From DATKXU01 sp035528905 (GTDB taxonomy: Bacteria > Armatimonadota > UBA5829 > DTJY01): DNA of 64,000 nucleotides. Positions within the stretch are counted from its first letter, which is position 1. Each line of letters opens with the position of its first letter. The translations under genes and the position numbers were made by a program. Shown piece by piece: positions 23,300-32,311 of this stretch. The stretch covers positions 1-64,000 of the forward strand of contig DATKXU010000002.1 in NCBI GenBank assembly GCA_035528905.1, given 5' to 3'. The notes beneath the pieces were generated by a model, which saw nothing but the letters and a program-made list of their open reading frames with translations, made no database searches and was not told where the DNA came from.

Positions 23300-24309
23300 T
23301 TCTCCGCCTCCAGCATGCTGAAGAATGGGTTGTTCTGAATATCAACCGGGAATTTGATCACCTTGCGCGTGCGGGATGACTCATATACGGCTATGATCTG
23401 CGCCATGACCTCTCGTGCGGACGTCCCTTCGAGTGGATGTACCTCGCTCGATTCCAGGCAGTCGAAGAAAGTGAACATCTCGCGCTCGAAGGAATCGTAG
23501 ACGGGCTGCAGCTTGCTCGGTCTGAGGACCTGCCATCCCTTCGTTTCAGTGTTGAAAAGCCGCACGGGTCCGGCTTCCTCAGTGCAGCAGGGGTTTATCT
23601 GTATCATCCCTTCGGTGCCGATCAGGAGGTTGGTCGTGCCTACGCCTACTTTGCCCGCATGATAGACGGCCTCAACGCCATTCGTGTAGCGGATCTTCGC
23701 GAGTCCCGCGCTCTCCACCGTCTGTCCGAACATGAACAATGTGTCGTGGATGTCCACATGACCGAACACCCAGTCGGTCGGCTCGTCGTTGTTGAAGAAG
23801 CGGAAGATGTCGAGCCAGTGCGTGCCCCATGTCATGAGGTCGAACGTCTCGATGTTCGCTTCCATCCTCAGCAACTTGCCGATCGCGCCGGAGTCGAGCA
23901 GATCCTTTGCCTTCACCCAGGGCCAGTCGAACCTGCGTTGGTGGCCGACGATCAGGCGGACCCCATTCTGTTTGCAGGCTTCGAGCATCGCATCGGCCTC
24001 GCGCAAGTTCATGGCCATCGGTTTCTCGCAGACGATTCCCCGAACGCCTTTGCGCGCGGCAAGAATGGTTAGCTCAGCATGAGTGGGGTTCAGCGTGCAG
24101 ATGCTCACCAAGTCTGGATGCAGAGCGTCCAGCATGCCCTCCGCATCGGGGAACGTCGCATCCACGCCGAACTCTTCAGAAAAGCCTTTGCGTGCCTCTT
24201 CCTTCGGGTCACATGCGGCCACTATCTGCGCCCGGTGTGTGGCAAGATATCCCCTGGCATGGGGCCTCGAAACACCGCCGCACCCCATAATCGCTACTCG
24301 ATAGGTCAT
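23296..24309 (-). CDS. Gfo/Idh/MocA-family oxidoreductase
   Basis: A 337-aa NAD(P)-dependent sugar dehydrogenase. The N-terminal Rossmann motif is AIMGCGGVSRPHARGY. The family segments LVSICTLNPTHAELTI and CEKPMAMNLREAD (catalytic Lys in EKP), and then GTHWLDIFRFF with the conserved His, are present. Such enzymes oxidise or reduce pyranoses, inositols or derivatives. It is the first gene of a two-gene operon with the TIM-barrel protein, overlapping it by 4 bases. Confidence 0.9.
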   Translation of the reverse strand: MTYRVAIMGCGGVSRPHARGYLATHRAQIVAACDPKEEARKGFSEEFGVDATFPDAEGMLDALHPDLVSICTLNPTHAELTILAARKGVRGIVCEKPMAMNLREADAMLEACKQNGVRLIVGHQRRFDWPWVKAKDLLDSGAIGKLLRMEANIETFDLMTWGTHWLDIFRFFNNDEPTDWVFGHVDIHDTLFMFGQTVESAGLAKIRYTNGVEAVYHAGKVGVGTTNLLIGTEGMIQINPCCTEEAGPVRLFNTETKGWQVLRPSKLQPVYDSFEREMFTFFDCLESSEVHPLEGTSAREVMAQIIAVYESSRTRKVIKFPVDIQNNPFFSMLEAEK

Positions 24310-24542
24310 GCTTGTACTCCTCGTCGTTGCTCTGAGCCGATTGCAGGACTGGGCGGATTCGCAGATCCCTCCGTTCGCGCCAGTCCTCTCCGCAAGGCCA
24401 TGCCTAGTATAGTATCCGCGTGTGCGAACTTGTCAAGCAGAATCGCCGCTGGCAACCGGCCCCGGTGCGCGGACTGAGCATGCCGTCACACTATGTTCCC
24501 GATTCGTTCATAGCCCGTACATTGACACACCAGTCGCAGCCT

Positions 24543-25047
24543 TCTTCAAGAAGCTTTCGGCGATGGAGAACCTGATCTACACCGGCGGCTCTATGGGATG
24601 CGACCGGCGGCCTCGGAGGAACGTGCCAGGTATATCCTGGGCAGGCTTGGCTTCGATAAGGGGAAGATCAACAGCCCGATGGAGGAGCTGTCGCGCGGTA
24701 TGCAGCAGAAAGTCGCAATCGCACGTGGATTCCTCTCTTCGCCTGTGCTTCTTCTTCTCGACGAGCCGACCACAGGCCTCGACCCGAAGTCGAAGCGCGA
24801 CGTCGAGGAGTTTATGAAGCAGCTTCGGGAGGAACACGATGCCACCATCCTCCTCACAACGCACGACATGGGGGAAGCGGAGGGATTGTGCGACCGGATC
24901 GCCATCCTTGACAAGGGAAAGGTGATCGCTTTCGACACGGGAGACGGACTGAAGGCGATGTGCCGCAAAGGTGACGCAATGCCTACCTTGGAAGAAGTGT
25001 TCATCGAACTCACAGGCAGGAGGCTTGATAGCCAGGAGGGAGAATAG
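24543..25047 (+). pseudogene. ABC-transporter ATPase, 5'-truncated and frameshifted
   Basis: The C-terminal two thirds of an ABC-2-type exporter ATPase are present: signature ELSRGMQQK, Walker B LLLLDEPTTGLDP and H-loop LLTTHDMGEAEG, ending in a normal C-terminus. Just upstream, KLSAMENLIYTGG, which belongs to the same protein, is in a different frame, joined by a one-base shift near 24594. No Walker A or first 80 residues can be found in any frame; the sequence before about 24540 is unrelated. A sequencing error could explain the frameshift but not the missing N-terminus. The intact permease begins 2 bases after its stop, so the pair descends from a full exporter. Confidence 0.75.
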
Positions 25048-25048
25048 C

Positions 25049-25873
25049 ATGAGCCGCATAGTAACCGAGGCTCTGGCCGCATACGGTTTCGTCGAGCGCC
25101 AGTTCATACTCTTGAAGCGGTATTGGATGTGGGAATTGGTCTGGATACTCTACGGGATGTCCATGACGCTTTCGATCGGTTTTCTAGGCGTGGGGATGCA
25201 GAGCCTCACAGGAGTGAGACTCGACACGAACCATCTGATCCTGTACCTGCTCACCGGTTCGCTTCTATGGGGCTATCTTTCCGGCCTATTCTGGGATATC
25301 AGCAATATAGTGAGCTGGGAGCGCTGGGAAGGCACCATCGAGTATACGTTCATGGCGCCGATTTCACGGATCAGTCACATTTTCGGGATGAGTCTGTTCG
25401 CTATCGTCTATGGGATCGTACGGACGCTGCTCATGTTAGGGCTGGTTGTGCTGTTCTTTCATCTAGATTTGGGTAAAGCTAATCTTGGTGGGGCGCTTGT
25501 GGTCCTTGGTATAGCCAGCTTCTCGTTTCTCGGGTTCGGCACGATGGTCGCGGTGCTTCCTCTGATGTCGCCGGAGAAGGGATCCCAGATAGCCGGGATA
25601 GTAGAGGGCATCCTGTTGATGGTCTCAGGCGTGTACTACGAAACCAGCGTGCTGCCAAGGTGGATGCAGGCCGTGTCTGCCTTGTCGCCTGCCACGTACA
25701 CGCTCAGAGGAATGCGCCGTGCTTTGGTTCAGGGCGCCGGATTAGGAGAGTTGGCGGACTGTCTGCTTCCGCTGGCCGTGATGGGCATTATTCTGATCCC
25801 GTTGGGCCTGAAGGTATTCCAGTGGGGTGAGATGTATTGCAAGCGCACCGGCAAGCTCAAGAGAAGCGGGTAG
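25049..25873 (+). CDS. ABC-2-type transporter permease
   Basis: A 274-aa membrane protein with about six hydrophobic spans and the ABC-2 permease pattern (LILYLLTGSLLWGY, SWERWEGTIEYTFMAPISR, ALSPATYTLRGMR). ATG 25049 follows GGAGGG and sits 2 bases after the ATPase stop. The frame is open upstream only because it overlaps the ATPase. With the local ATPase broken it may be orphaned or use another ATPase. The substrate is unknown (drug, lipid or polysaccharide export). Confidence 0.85.
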   Translation: MSRIVTEALAAYGFVERQFILLKRYWMWELVWILYGMSMTLSIGFLGVGMQSLTGVRLDTNHLILYLLTGSLLWGYLSGLFWDISNIVSWERWEGTIEYTFMAPISRISHIFGMSLFAIVYGIVRTLLMLGLVVLFFHLDLGKANLGGALVVLGIASFSFLGFGTMVAVLPLMSPEKGSQIAGIVEGILLMVSGVYYETSVLPRWMQAVSALSPATYTLRGMRRALVQGAGLGELADCLLPLAVMGIILIPLGLKVFQWGEMYCKRTGKLKRSG

Positions 25874-25991
25874 GGCGGCAGCCGCGTTTCCGTTCAACTT
25901 GGAGGAAAAGACGCCTGCGTGCCGAATATCATAGCGTAAGGCACCGCGTGTCTGATGCTCAGGTCTGCAGGGGCCGAAAAGGAGCCGGACT

Positions 25992-26108
25992 ATGGCACAC
26001 TCGAAAGACCGTGGTAAGGACGGAAAAAAGAAGCGCAAGAAGAAAGAGAAGCCGAAGCTCGAAGGCCACAAGGATGTCCTGCATCCGAGGATTCAGACAA
26101 CCGGCTAG
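25992..26108 (+). CDS. Lysine-rich 38-aa micro-protein
   Basis: 38 codons: MAHSKDRGKDGKKKRKKKEK, ending HPRIQTTG. AAAAGGAG lies 8 bases before the ATG. It has the same length and basic character as the gene at 11869-11985, but apart from the Lys-rich core the two do not align closely. An inverted repeat (GGCTAGGC/GCCTAGCC) overlaps the stop and could terminate it before the convergent gene. Function unknown. Confidence 0.5.
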   Translation: MAHSKDRGKDGKKKRKKKEKPKLEGHKDVLHPRIQTTG

Positions 26109-26140
26109 GCAGTGGGGCGTGAATCCCCGACAAGGTTGGC

Positions 26141-29100
26141 CTAGCCATCTGGGGCAGGGCTTTCCTTTTCACCGCGCAGATCAAGGACGATGGTGTTCCT
26201 GAGCCGCTCGTGGTACTTGATGATGACCACTCCCGTATCCGGGTGGAACTGCCAGCCTTGGTCAGCCTTCCCGATATCAGGAGTTAGTTCTATTCCCTCG
26301 CCGTTTACTGTCACCGAAACCGGGCTGCGGATGCCGGACAGAATTGCATACACCGATGCCCCCGGTGTTCCAGGTGTGGTGGCCCTGAGTAGGCTATTCC
26401 GATATTGCAGCTTCGCTCCCTGCGCCGGCAATGTAAGCGCCATCCTTGTTCCATCGTCTGCTGTGACCGTGTACGTCGAGGGAAAGACATCCGTCCCGGC
26501 CACCCGCAGAGCAAGCCCTGATATGAGGTGCGGGTTCAGATCCCAGTGGTACTCCTCCTTGCCCTTAACCGGGCTATAGGCATCCGGATACATGCCGATA
26601 TCGCTGGGGTATTCCTTAGTGACATACTCCTGCTGTTGAACTCCGCAGTTCAGTATCCCCCTCGCGATTCTCATCCATGGCAGGCTCTTGTCGAAATCCG
26701 ACAGCCTGGCGATTGAATATGCATAGTCAAGGCCGCACCACTGCACGCATACTCCGAACCACGGCTGGATATCGAACCAAGTAGCCCCATATACGGGTAT
26801 ACTGCCGTAGCGCATGATCGGCCGATCCTGAGCATTCCAGAGATATACGAACGGCAGCCCGGACTTTGCCCAGTAGACCGCCTTGTCAAGATAAGTCTTG
26901 TCATTGGTAAGCTGGTATCCGAATAGATAAGCCCGGACCAGCATGGAAGATGCCAGAATGTCCGGGACGTGAAGCTGAAGTTCCCAGGTCTGAGCGCCTT
27001 CGGGGCGAATCTGCTTGTCCAGGTAGTCAAGTGCTTTCAAGGCGGCTGCTCGTGCTTTCGGGTCTCCCGTCACCAAGGTGTGTTGAAGGATCGGAATGGC
27101 ACTCTTCGCAGACCAGCCGGACGACGAGTCTCCGGATTTGCCGAGTGCCTCGTGGGTTTTGTCTGGAGTGTACGGCCAGGATCCGTCTTCCCTCTGCTCA
27201 GCCATGAGTTTCGCCGCAAACTCCCCCGAGCGCTGGAGTGCCCGCTCTACCCCTCCGGCGAGCAGAGCAATGTCAAGAGTTCGATCGTCCCCGGCCTTCT
27301 CAATCGCTGATCCGACCACTTCTGTGACTTTGCGGCGCTTCTCTGCGTCCCGCAGGTTGTTCGCTCTATAACAGAGATAAGTAGCGATCGCAGAGTCAAA
27401 GTACACCGGCCCGGTATTTGTATGCTTCCATGCCTTGGCTGCCTCGTCCCATGTCGGGCCGAGATAAGCAGCGTCGCAGAGCTCCATGATCCCGTTGAGG
27501 CTCTTATCCAGCTTAGGCGGCTCAGGCACACCATGGCGTGCTAGCCAGTCGTCAACCGCATCTAGGACGGTTGTGCACTCAGACTTGACGACGATGTCCG
27601 CCTCCAGGCAAATGGATCCGCCCGCCGCAAGGACGTACGGCTTCGAGGCGATTTGCTCGTTCTCGGGTGTCCAGTCGGGGACTGAGGGAACGAACAGCCC
27701 CATCCTATGGTTGTCTTGAAAGTCAAGGAAGTTCGGCGAGGCGAATAGTGCTGCCGGCCTGTCCGCCGAGCCATCCCATTTCTGCAGAGGATTCCATTCC
27801 AGTGCCACCAGGATATTCCCACTGCGCACCGCCATCAGTGGGATGGTTACCTTGTTCGGATGTGGAACCGTCCGCAGGCTGTAAGGCGGGCTCGCGTTCT
27901 CGGTTCCCGATGAAGCCTCGCTGAGCAGCCATTCCAGGCCGGGGAAGAGCGCCTCGTCTTTCATCTGCCCGAATCCTCCGTCTCCCGCGTATATCATCGG
28001 GCCTGAGAAGTGCAGAAGCTGTACCGGCTTCTCGGCGGTCATATGGTATGACGCAGTGACCCTGGGCTCGGAAGCGATCAACTTGAAGGTCCATTCGAAC
28101 CGACACTGCGACGAGCCGATTTGTCTAGTCGCCGAGAAGGAGACCGCAGGCGGCTCATTCGGCTTGCTGAGTATCTTCAGGTCGCGCGGGTAAAGCTGGT
28201 ACGTGAGCGGCTGCGAGCCCTCTCCACGGGCGATCACGACCTTCCCGAGTGGTGCGCCGGAAGCAACGGGTTCCCAGGCATCTCCCTTGGGTGTGCTCAT
28301 CACCCACCCGGTGTATCCCGGCTCGCCTTTCAGGAACGTCATTTGGAGCTTGGAGTTCTGCAGGACGACGGTACCATCCGGCAATTTCCTGCACTCCGGC
28401 TTCTCTGCGCCCGAGGGCCACGAAGTCGGTGAATTCGAAACGGCTCCCCACCAGCTCGCAGATCGTTTGCCGAGACCTGCTCCAGAAACGGTCACAGAGG
28501 CGGCCAGGGCCCCTCGAGGCACCGGCGTCACGCGCCAGGATACACTCCTTTCCTCACCCGGATATACTGGACCAAGCGTCTGCGTGGAGACCAGCGATGC
28601 CTCAGGGCACGTGGGATCGGAGATGCCGGCTCCGGGGTCGGGGATTTGCCCGACGCGCACCGACGCCTGCACGCCCGCAGTACGATCTAGCAATCCTTCT
28701 CCAACATTCTTCACCACGCAGCGAAACTCCACAGGCTTGCCATCGAATACCAATGCGCTCGATGGGCCGAAACTGGCTATCTCCACCGCAGGATCGAAGG
28801 CGTAGACCGCGAGGTCGCTGATCTGCTCGTCCACGCCAAGGAGCCGAACCGCAGTCGCTCGCAGTTTGGTGAAATCGAACCTAGCGACTACTAGGCGGTC
28901 GGAAGGCAGCTTTATGGGCTGTCCATCACCGAGTTTCTTGCCAATGGAATTGGTGGGGATGATCCCGATGGACGTGTCGGTGTTGGCCTTTGCCAGGAGA
29001 ATTCCTGCCGGAGTCCGCGCCTTACATTTGTAGTCAAGGGTATTTCTCGATAGCTTGATAATGCGCGGCTCGCCCCAGAGGGCCCAGTCATAGTAGTTGT

Positions 29101-29563
29101 TCTCGTTGGGATCCGCCGCAAGTGCGACCTGGACCCGTTTGCCCGCTTCGGAGGTCAGATCCACCGCGCCATCCACCCACTGCTTCTCTCTCAAATCCAG
29201 CCTGAAGCGCTCCTGCCCACCCACACGCAGCACGAATGTGACGCCATCGAACGGATGCTCAGGATCGTCAGATCTCAGGGCGTCCATCAGCCCGACGCTG
29301 AACGCGAGCACCAGGCGCTCGTCTTTCTGCAGTGTCGGTAGGGTGACCTTGTAAGTCGCGGCTACTTCGTCGGCGCTCGAGGGAGGCAGGAAGACGCTCC
29401 ACTTGAGTACCCCGCCGGACGCATGTTTCGCCGGGCCGGGGTTGATTGCATTGGTAACCTTGGCCTCACTGTAGTGATCAACAAAGTCGTATACCGTGCT
29501 GATGCCTGCGCATGACTGCTCCGGCAGGCCGACTGCTCCTGCAAGCAGCGCCAGAATACACAT
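26141..29563 (-). CDS. Large secreted protein with C-terminal alpha/alpha-toroid domain
   Basis: About 1140 aa from ATG 29563, chosen because GGAGGG lies just upstream and a signal peptide (MCILALLAGAVGLPEQSCAG) follows directly. The N-terminal 450 residues are beta-rich (jelly-roll and Ig-like). The middle resembles beta-sandwich carbohydrate-active enzymes. About residues 690-980 contain helix repeats with EQREDGSWPYTPD and SGWSAKSAIPILQHT, the QxxDGSW-type signature of alpha/alpha barrels seen in terpene-cyclase-like and polysaccharide-processing enzymes. No family is assigned. It could be a secreted glycan lyase or hydrolase. It stands alone, convergent with the micro-protein gene. Confidence 0.75.
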   Translation of the reverse strand: MCILALLAGAVGLPEQSCAGISTVYDFVDHYSEAKVTNAINPGPAKHASGGVLKWSVFLPPSSADEVAATYKVTLPTLQKDERLVLAFSVGLMDALRSDDPEHPFDGVTFVLRVGGQERFRLDLREKQWVDGAVDLTSEAGKRVQVALAADPNENNYYDWALWGEPRIIKLSRNTLDYKCKARTPAGILLAKANTDTSIGIIPTNSIGKKLGDGQPIKLPSDRLVVARFDFTKLRATAVRLLGVDEQISDLAVYAFDPAVEIASFGPSSALVFDGKPVEFRCVVKNVGEGLLDRTAGVQASVRVGQIPDPGAGISDPTCPEASLVSTQTLGPVYPGEERSVSWRVTPVPRGALAASVTVSGAGLGKRSASWWGAVSNSPTSWPSGAEKPECRKLPDGTVVLQNSKLQMTFLKGEPGYTGWVMSTPKGDAWEPVASGAPLGKVVIARGEGSQPLTYQLYPRDLKILSKPNEPPAVSFSATRQIGSSQCRFEWTFKLIASEPRVTASYHMTAEKPVQLLHFSGPMIYAGDGGFGQMKDEALFPGLEWLLSEASSGTENASPPYSLRTVPHPNKVTIPLMAVRSGNILVALEWNPLQKWDGSADRPAALFASPNFLDFQDNHRMGLFVPSVPDWTPENEQIASKPYVLAAGGSICLEADIVVKSECTTVLDAVDDWLARHGVPEPPKLDKSLNGIMELCDAAYLGPTWDEAAKAWKHTNTGPVYFDSAIATYLCYRANNLRDAEKRRKVTEVVGSAIEKAGDDRTLDIALLAGGVERALQRSGEFAAKLMAEQREDGSWPYTPDKTHEALGKSGDSSSGWSAKSAIPILQHTLVTGDPKARAAALKALDYLDKQIRPEGAQTWELQLHVPDILASSMLVRAYLFGYQLTNDKTYLDKAVYWAKSGLPFVYLWNAQDRPIMRYGSIPVYGATWFDIQPWFGVCVQWCGLDYAYSIARLSDFDKSLPWMRIARGILNCGVQQQEYVTKEYPSDIGMYPDAYSPVKGKEEYHWDLNPHLISGLALRVAGTDVFPSTYTVTADDGTRMALTLPAQGAKLQYRNSLLRATTPGTPGASVYAILSGIRSPVSVTVNGEGIELTPDIGKADQGWQFHPDTGVVIIKYHERLRNTIVLDLRGEKESPAPDG

Positions 29564-29631
29564 ACAAACCCTCCGCAAAAGTTCCGCCCCCTTGTTTACT
29601 AGAAGATGGAGAGTGCCGGAACAGCACATGA

Positions 29632-29669
29632 CAAAAAGAGCGCCAGCCCTGTATGGAGCCGGCGCTCTT
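29632..29669 (-). terminator. Terminator of the TrpB-like gene
   Basis: On the minus strand AAGAGCGCC pairs with GGCGCTCTT around a 20-base interior and runs into TTTTTGT. It lies directly after the stop at 29687. Confidence 0.85.
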
Positions 29670-29686
29670 CGCGCGCGAGCGATTCG

Positions 29687-30988
29687 CTAGGCGTCTACAA
29701 GTTTTCCGGCAAAGTAGGCGTCATACGCGCCCAGGTCGAGCAGCCCGTGGCCGCTGTGGTTGAACAGGATCACGCGCTCCTTGCCCTCAGCCTTGGCCTT
29801 CAAAGCCTCGTCCATAACCGCTTTGATAGCGTGGGCGGTCTCCGGCGCCGAGATGATTCCCTCGGAGCGTGTGAAGCTCAGGCTGGCGTCAAAGACTTCC
29901 AACTGCGGATAGGCCCGTGGCTCCATGTGTCCCTTCTGTACCAGCAGGCTGATCAGCGGAGCCATGCCATGATAGCGCAGCCCGCCAGCATGGATAGGGG
30001 CAGGAATGAAGTTGTGGCCCAGGGTGTGCATCTTGAGCAACGGCGTCATCTCGGCCGTGTCGCCGAAGTCGTATTCATACTTGCCCTTTGTGATTGTTGG
30101 ACAGGCAGTCGGCTCAACGCAGACGAACCGGACGTCCTTACCGGCAAACCTGTCCGCCATGAAGGGGAATGCCAGCCCCGCGAAGTTGCTTCCTCCGCCC
30201 ACACAGCCGATTAACACATCCGGATAACATCCTGCCATCGCCATCTGCTTCTTGGCCTCCTGGCCGACGATAGTCTGGTGCAGCAGGACGTGGTTCAGCA
30301 CGCTTCCGAGGGAGTACTTGACGTCCGGCGCGGCTACAGCATCCTCCAGGGCCTCGCTGATCGCGATGCCGAGGCTCCCAGGGCAGTCCGGATCCTGGGC
30401 CAGGATCTTGCGCCCGAAAGCCGTCTGCTCGCTCGGGCTCGGATAGATGGTCGAGCCATACATCTGCATCATGGACTTTCGATATGGCTTCTGCTGGTAG
30501 CTGATTCTGACCATGTATACCGTGCATTCCAACCCGAACAAGCAGCAGGCCATGGAGAGAGCGCTGCCCCACTGACCCGCACCCGTCTCCGTGGCGAGGC
30601 GCTTGACGCCCTCTTTCTTGTTGTAATATGCCTGCGCGACCGCCGTATTCGGCTTGTGGCTGCCTACCGGGCTGACGCCTTCCCACTTGTAGAAGATCTT
30701 TGCAGGAGTTCCGAGGGCCTTCTCCCATCGAGTAGCTCTATAGAGCGGCGTCGGCCTCCAGATACTGAGGACATCGAGCACCTCTTCCGGGATGGGAATC
30801 CAGCGGTCGGTGGCGACTTCCTGCATGATGAGCGCCATCGGGAAGATCGGCGCGAGATCGTCCGGCCCCGCAGGCTGCTTGGTGCCGGGATGCAGCGGAG
30901 GAGGAGGCGGCTCGTCCAAATCTGCCGTCAGGTTGTACCAACTCTTCGGCAGATCCTTCGGGCTGAGCAAAAACTGGCGTTCGTCCAT
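29687..30988 (-). CDS. TrpB2-type tryptophan synthase beta subunit / TrpB-like PLP enzyme
   Basis: A 433-aa protein with the TrpB2 N-terminal extension (LPKSWYNLTADL, PLHPGTKQP). The PLP lysine is in VGSHKPNTAVAQAYY, GAGQWGSALS provides phosphate-binding and catalytic surroundings, and GGGSNFAGLAFPF binds the cofactor phosphate. TrpB2 condenses indole with serine, often independently of TrpA, and is frequently found away from the trp operon as here. AAGGAG precedes the ATG. It is monocistronic with its own terminator. Confidence 0.92.
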   Translation of the reverse strand: MDERQFLLSPKDLPKSWYNLTADLDEPPPPPLHPGTKQPAGPDDLAPIFPMALIMQEVATDRWIPIPEEVLDVLSIWRPTPLYRATRWEKALGTPAKIFYKWEGVSPVGSHKPNTAVAQAYYNKKEGVKRLATETGAGQWGSALSMACCLFGLECTVYMVRISYQQKPYRKSMMQMYGSTIYPSPSEQTAFGRKILAQDPDCPGSLGIAISEALEDAVAAPDVKYSLGSVLNHVLLHQTIVGQEAKKQMAMAGCYPDVLIGCVGGGSNFAGLAFPFMADRFAGKDVRFVCVEPTACPTITKGKYEYDFGDTAEMTPLLKMHTLGHNFIPAPIHAGGLRYHGMAPLISLLVQKGHMEPRAYPQLEVFDASLSFTRSEGIISAPETAHAIKAVMDEALKAKAEGKERVILFNHSGHGLLDLGAYDAYFAGKLVDA

Positions 30989-31198
30989 ATGTCACTCTCC
31001 TTCACAAAGATTTTTGACGCGTATGCTCGGAGTTGATCCGAGCCAAGACGAATTCTGCCTATCATGTCCAGAGCTGAGAATCAGCCTCAACAATACTATA
31101 CTAGTTCCCTGGATAAGTCAACCTTTTGGCCCCCCAGGGAAGTCACAGCATAGAGTCTCGACAGGTTCGGCGAGCCTTTTTCGTGTGGCGGCGCACCC

Positions 31199-31227
31199 TT
31201 GCCTTGTAAGTAGGCCGATGGTATAAT
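31199..31227 (+). promoter_or_regulatory. Promoter of the dehydrogenase-gpsA operon
   Basis: TTGCCT at 31199-31204, a 17-base spacer, TATAAT at 31222-31227, with the start codon about 44 bases downstream. It is divergent from the TrpB-like gene. Confidence 0.7.
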
Positions 31228-31270
31228 CGGTTTGCGATAAGAGTAGAACCATTCGGAGGGCGGTGTTTTG

Positions 31271-32311
31271 ATGGCCAGGATAAAGGCGGCTCTGTTGTAT
31301 GCCCCGTACGATGTCAGGATCAAGGAGATCGAGGCCCCTGAGATCAAGGCCGACGAGGTGCTCGTGCGGATAAAGGCCGTGGGCATCTGCGGGTCCGACG
31401 TGCTCTTCTTCAAATACGGCCGCATCGGGCGATTTGTGGTAGAGCAGCCGCTCATAATGGGCCATGAAAGCGCGGGCGAGGTCATCGCTATCGGCGTGGA
31501 GGTCACTGATCGCCGTGTGGGCGACCGCGTGTCCATCGAGCCGGGGCTTCCGTGCCGAGTGTGCGAGCACTGCAAATCGGGCCGGTACAACCTCTGCCCG
31601 AAGGTAATCTTCCTCTCCGCTCCGCCTCATCATGGCACGTTTGTCGAGCAGGTCGCCGTTCCCGCGGATTTTACCTTTCTACTTCCCGAAAACGTCTCGT
31701 TCGAGGAAGGCGCGATGCTGGAGCCGCTAGCCGTCGGGATGCATGCAGCGGCGCGCGCAGGCGTCAGAGCGGCGCAGAGCGTAGGCGTGCTGGGTGTCGG
31801 CCCCGTCGGGCTAATGGCTTTGCAGGCGGCAAAGGCATACGGCGCCACCAGGCTCGTGGCGGTTGACTCGTACCCTCTGCGGCTCGATATGGCGCGTCGG
31901 ATGGGCGCCACCGAGACGATCAACTTCGCTGAGACAGACCCGGTGGCCGCAGTGAATGAATTTACCGGCGGCGAGGGCCTGGATGTCGTCATCGAGGTCG
32001 CGGGACAGGTCGAGTCGCTCAGGGATGCAATCTTGATGGCGAAGTGCGGCGGCGTAGTGGCGATGGTTGGCAACCTGCCTGTGATATCGGCCGAACTCCC
32101 TGCAATGGAGATCCTGGAAAAGGAGCTCGACGTGCGCGGCGTCTTCAGATATGCGAATGCCTATCCGCCGGCTGTCGAGCTGGTGAGCCGAGGGCTGGTG
32201 GATGTTACCTCGCTCATCACGCACCGCTTCCCGCTGACTCAGTTGGGCGACGCCTTGAGATTCACCGACGAGCACCGGGATTCAGCCATCAAAGTCATCG
32301 TGGAGATATAA
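31271..32311 (+). CDS. Zinc-dependent medium-chain alcohol/polyol dehydrogenase
   Basis: 346 aa. Catalytic zinc ligands are Cys in GICGSDV and His-Glu in MGHESAGEV. Structural zinc cysteines lie in GLPCRVCEHCKSGRYNLC. The NAD-binding GVGPVGLMALQ and following Asp (VAVDSYPLR) fit the sorbitol/xylitol dehydrogenase branch. ATG 31271 follows GGAGG; a TTG three bases earlier is less likely. gpsA starts immediately after its stop, so the two are co-transcribed. The substrate is probably a polyol or sugar alcohol. Confidence 0.9.
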   Translation: MARIKAALLYAPYDVRIKEIEAPEIKADEVLVRIKAVGICGSDVLFFKYGRIGRFVVEQPLIMGHESAGEVIAIGVEVTDRRVGDRVSIEPGLPCRVCEHCKSGRYNLCPKVIFLSAPPHHGTFVEQVAVPADFTFLLPENVSFEEGAMLEPLAVGMHAAARAGVRAAQSVGVLGVGPVGLMALQAAKAYGATRLVAVDSYPLRLDMARRMGATETINFAETDPVAAVNEFTGGEGLDVVIEVAGQVESLRDAILMAKCGGVVAMVGNLPVISAELPAMEILEKELDVRGVFRYANAYPPAVELVSRGLVDVTSLITHRFPLTQLGDALRFTDEHRDSAIKVIVEI

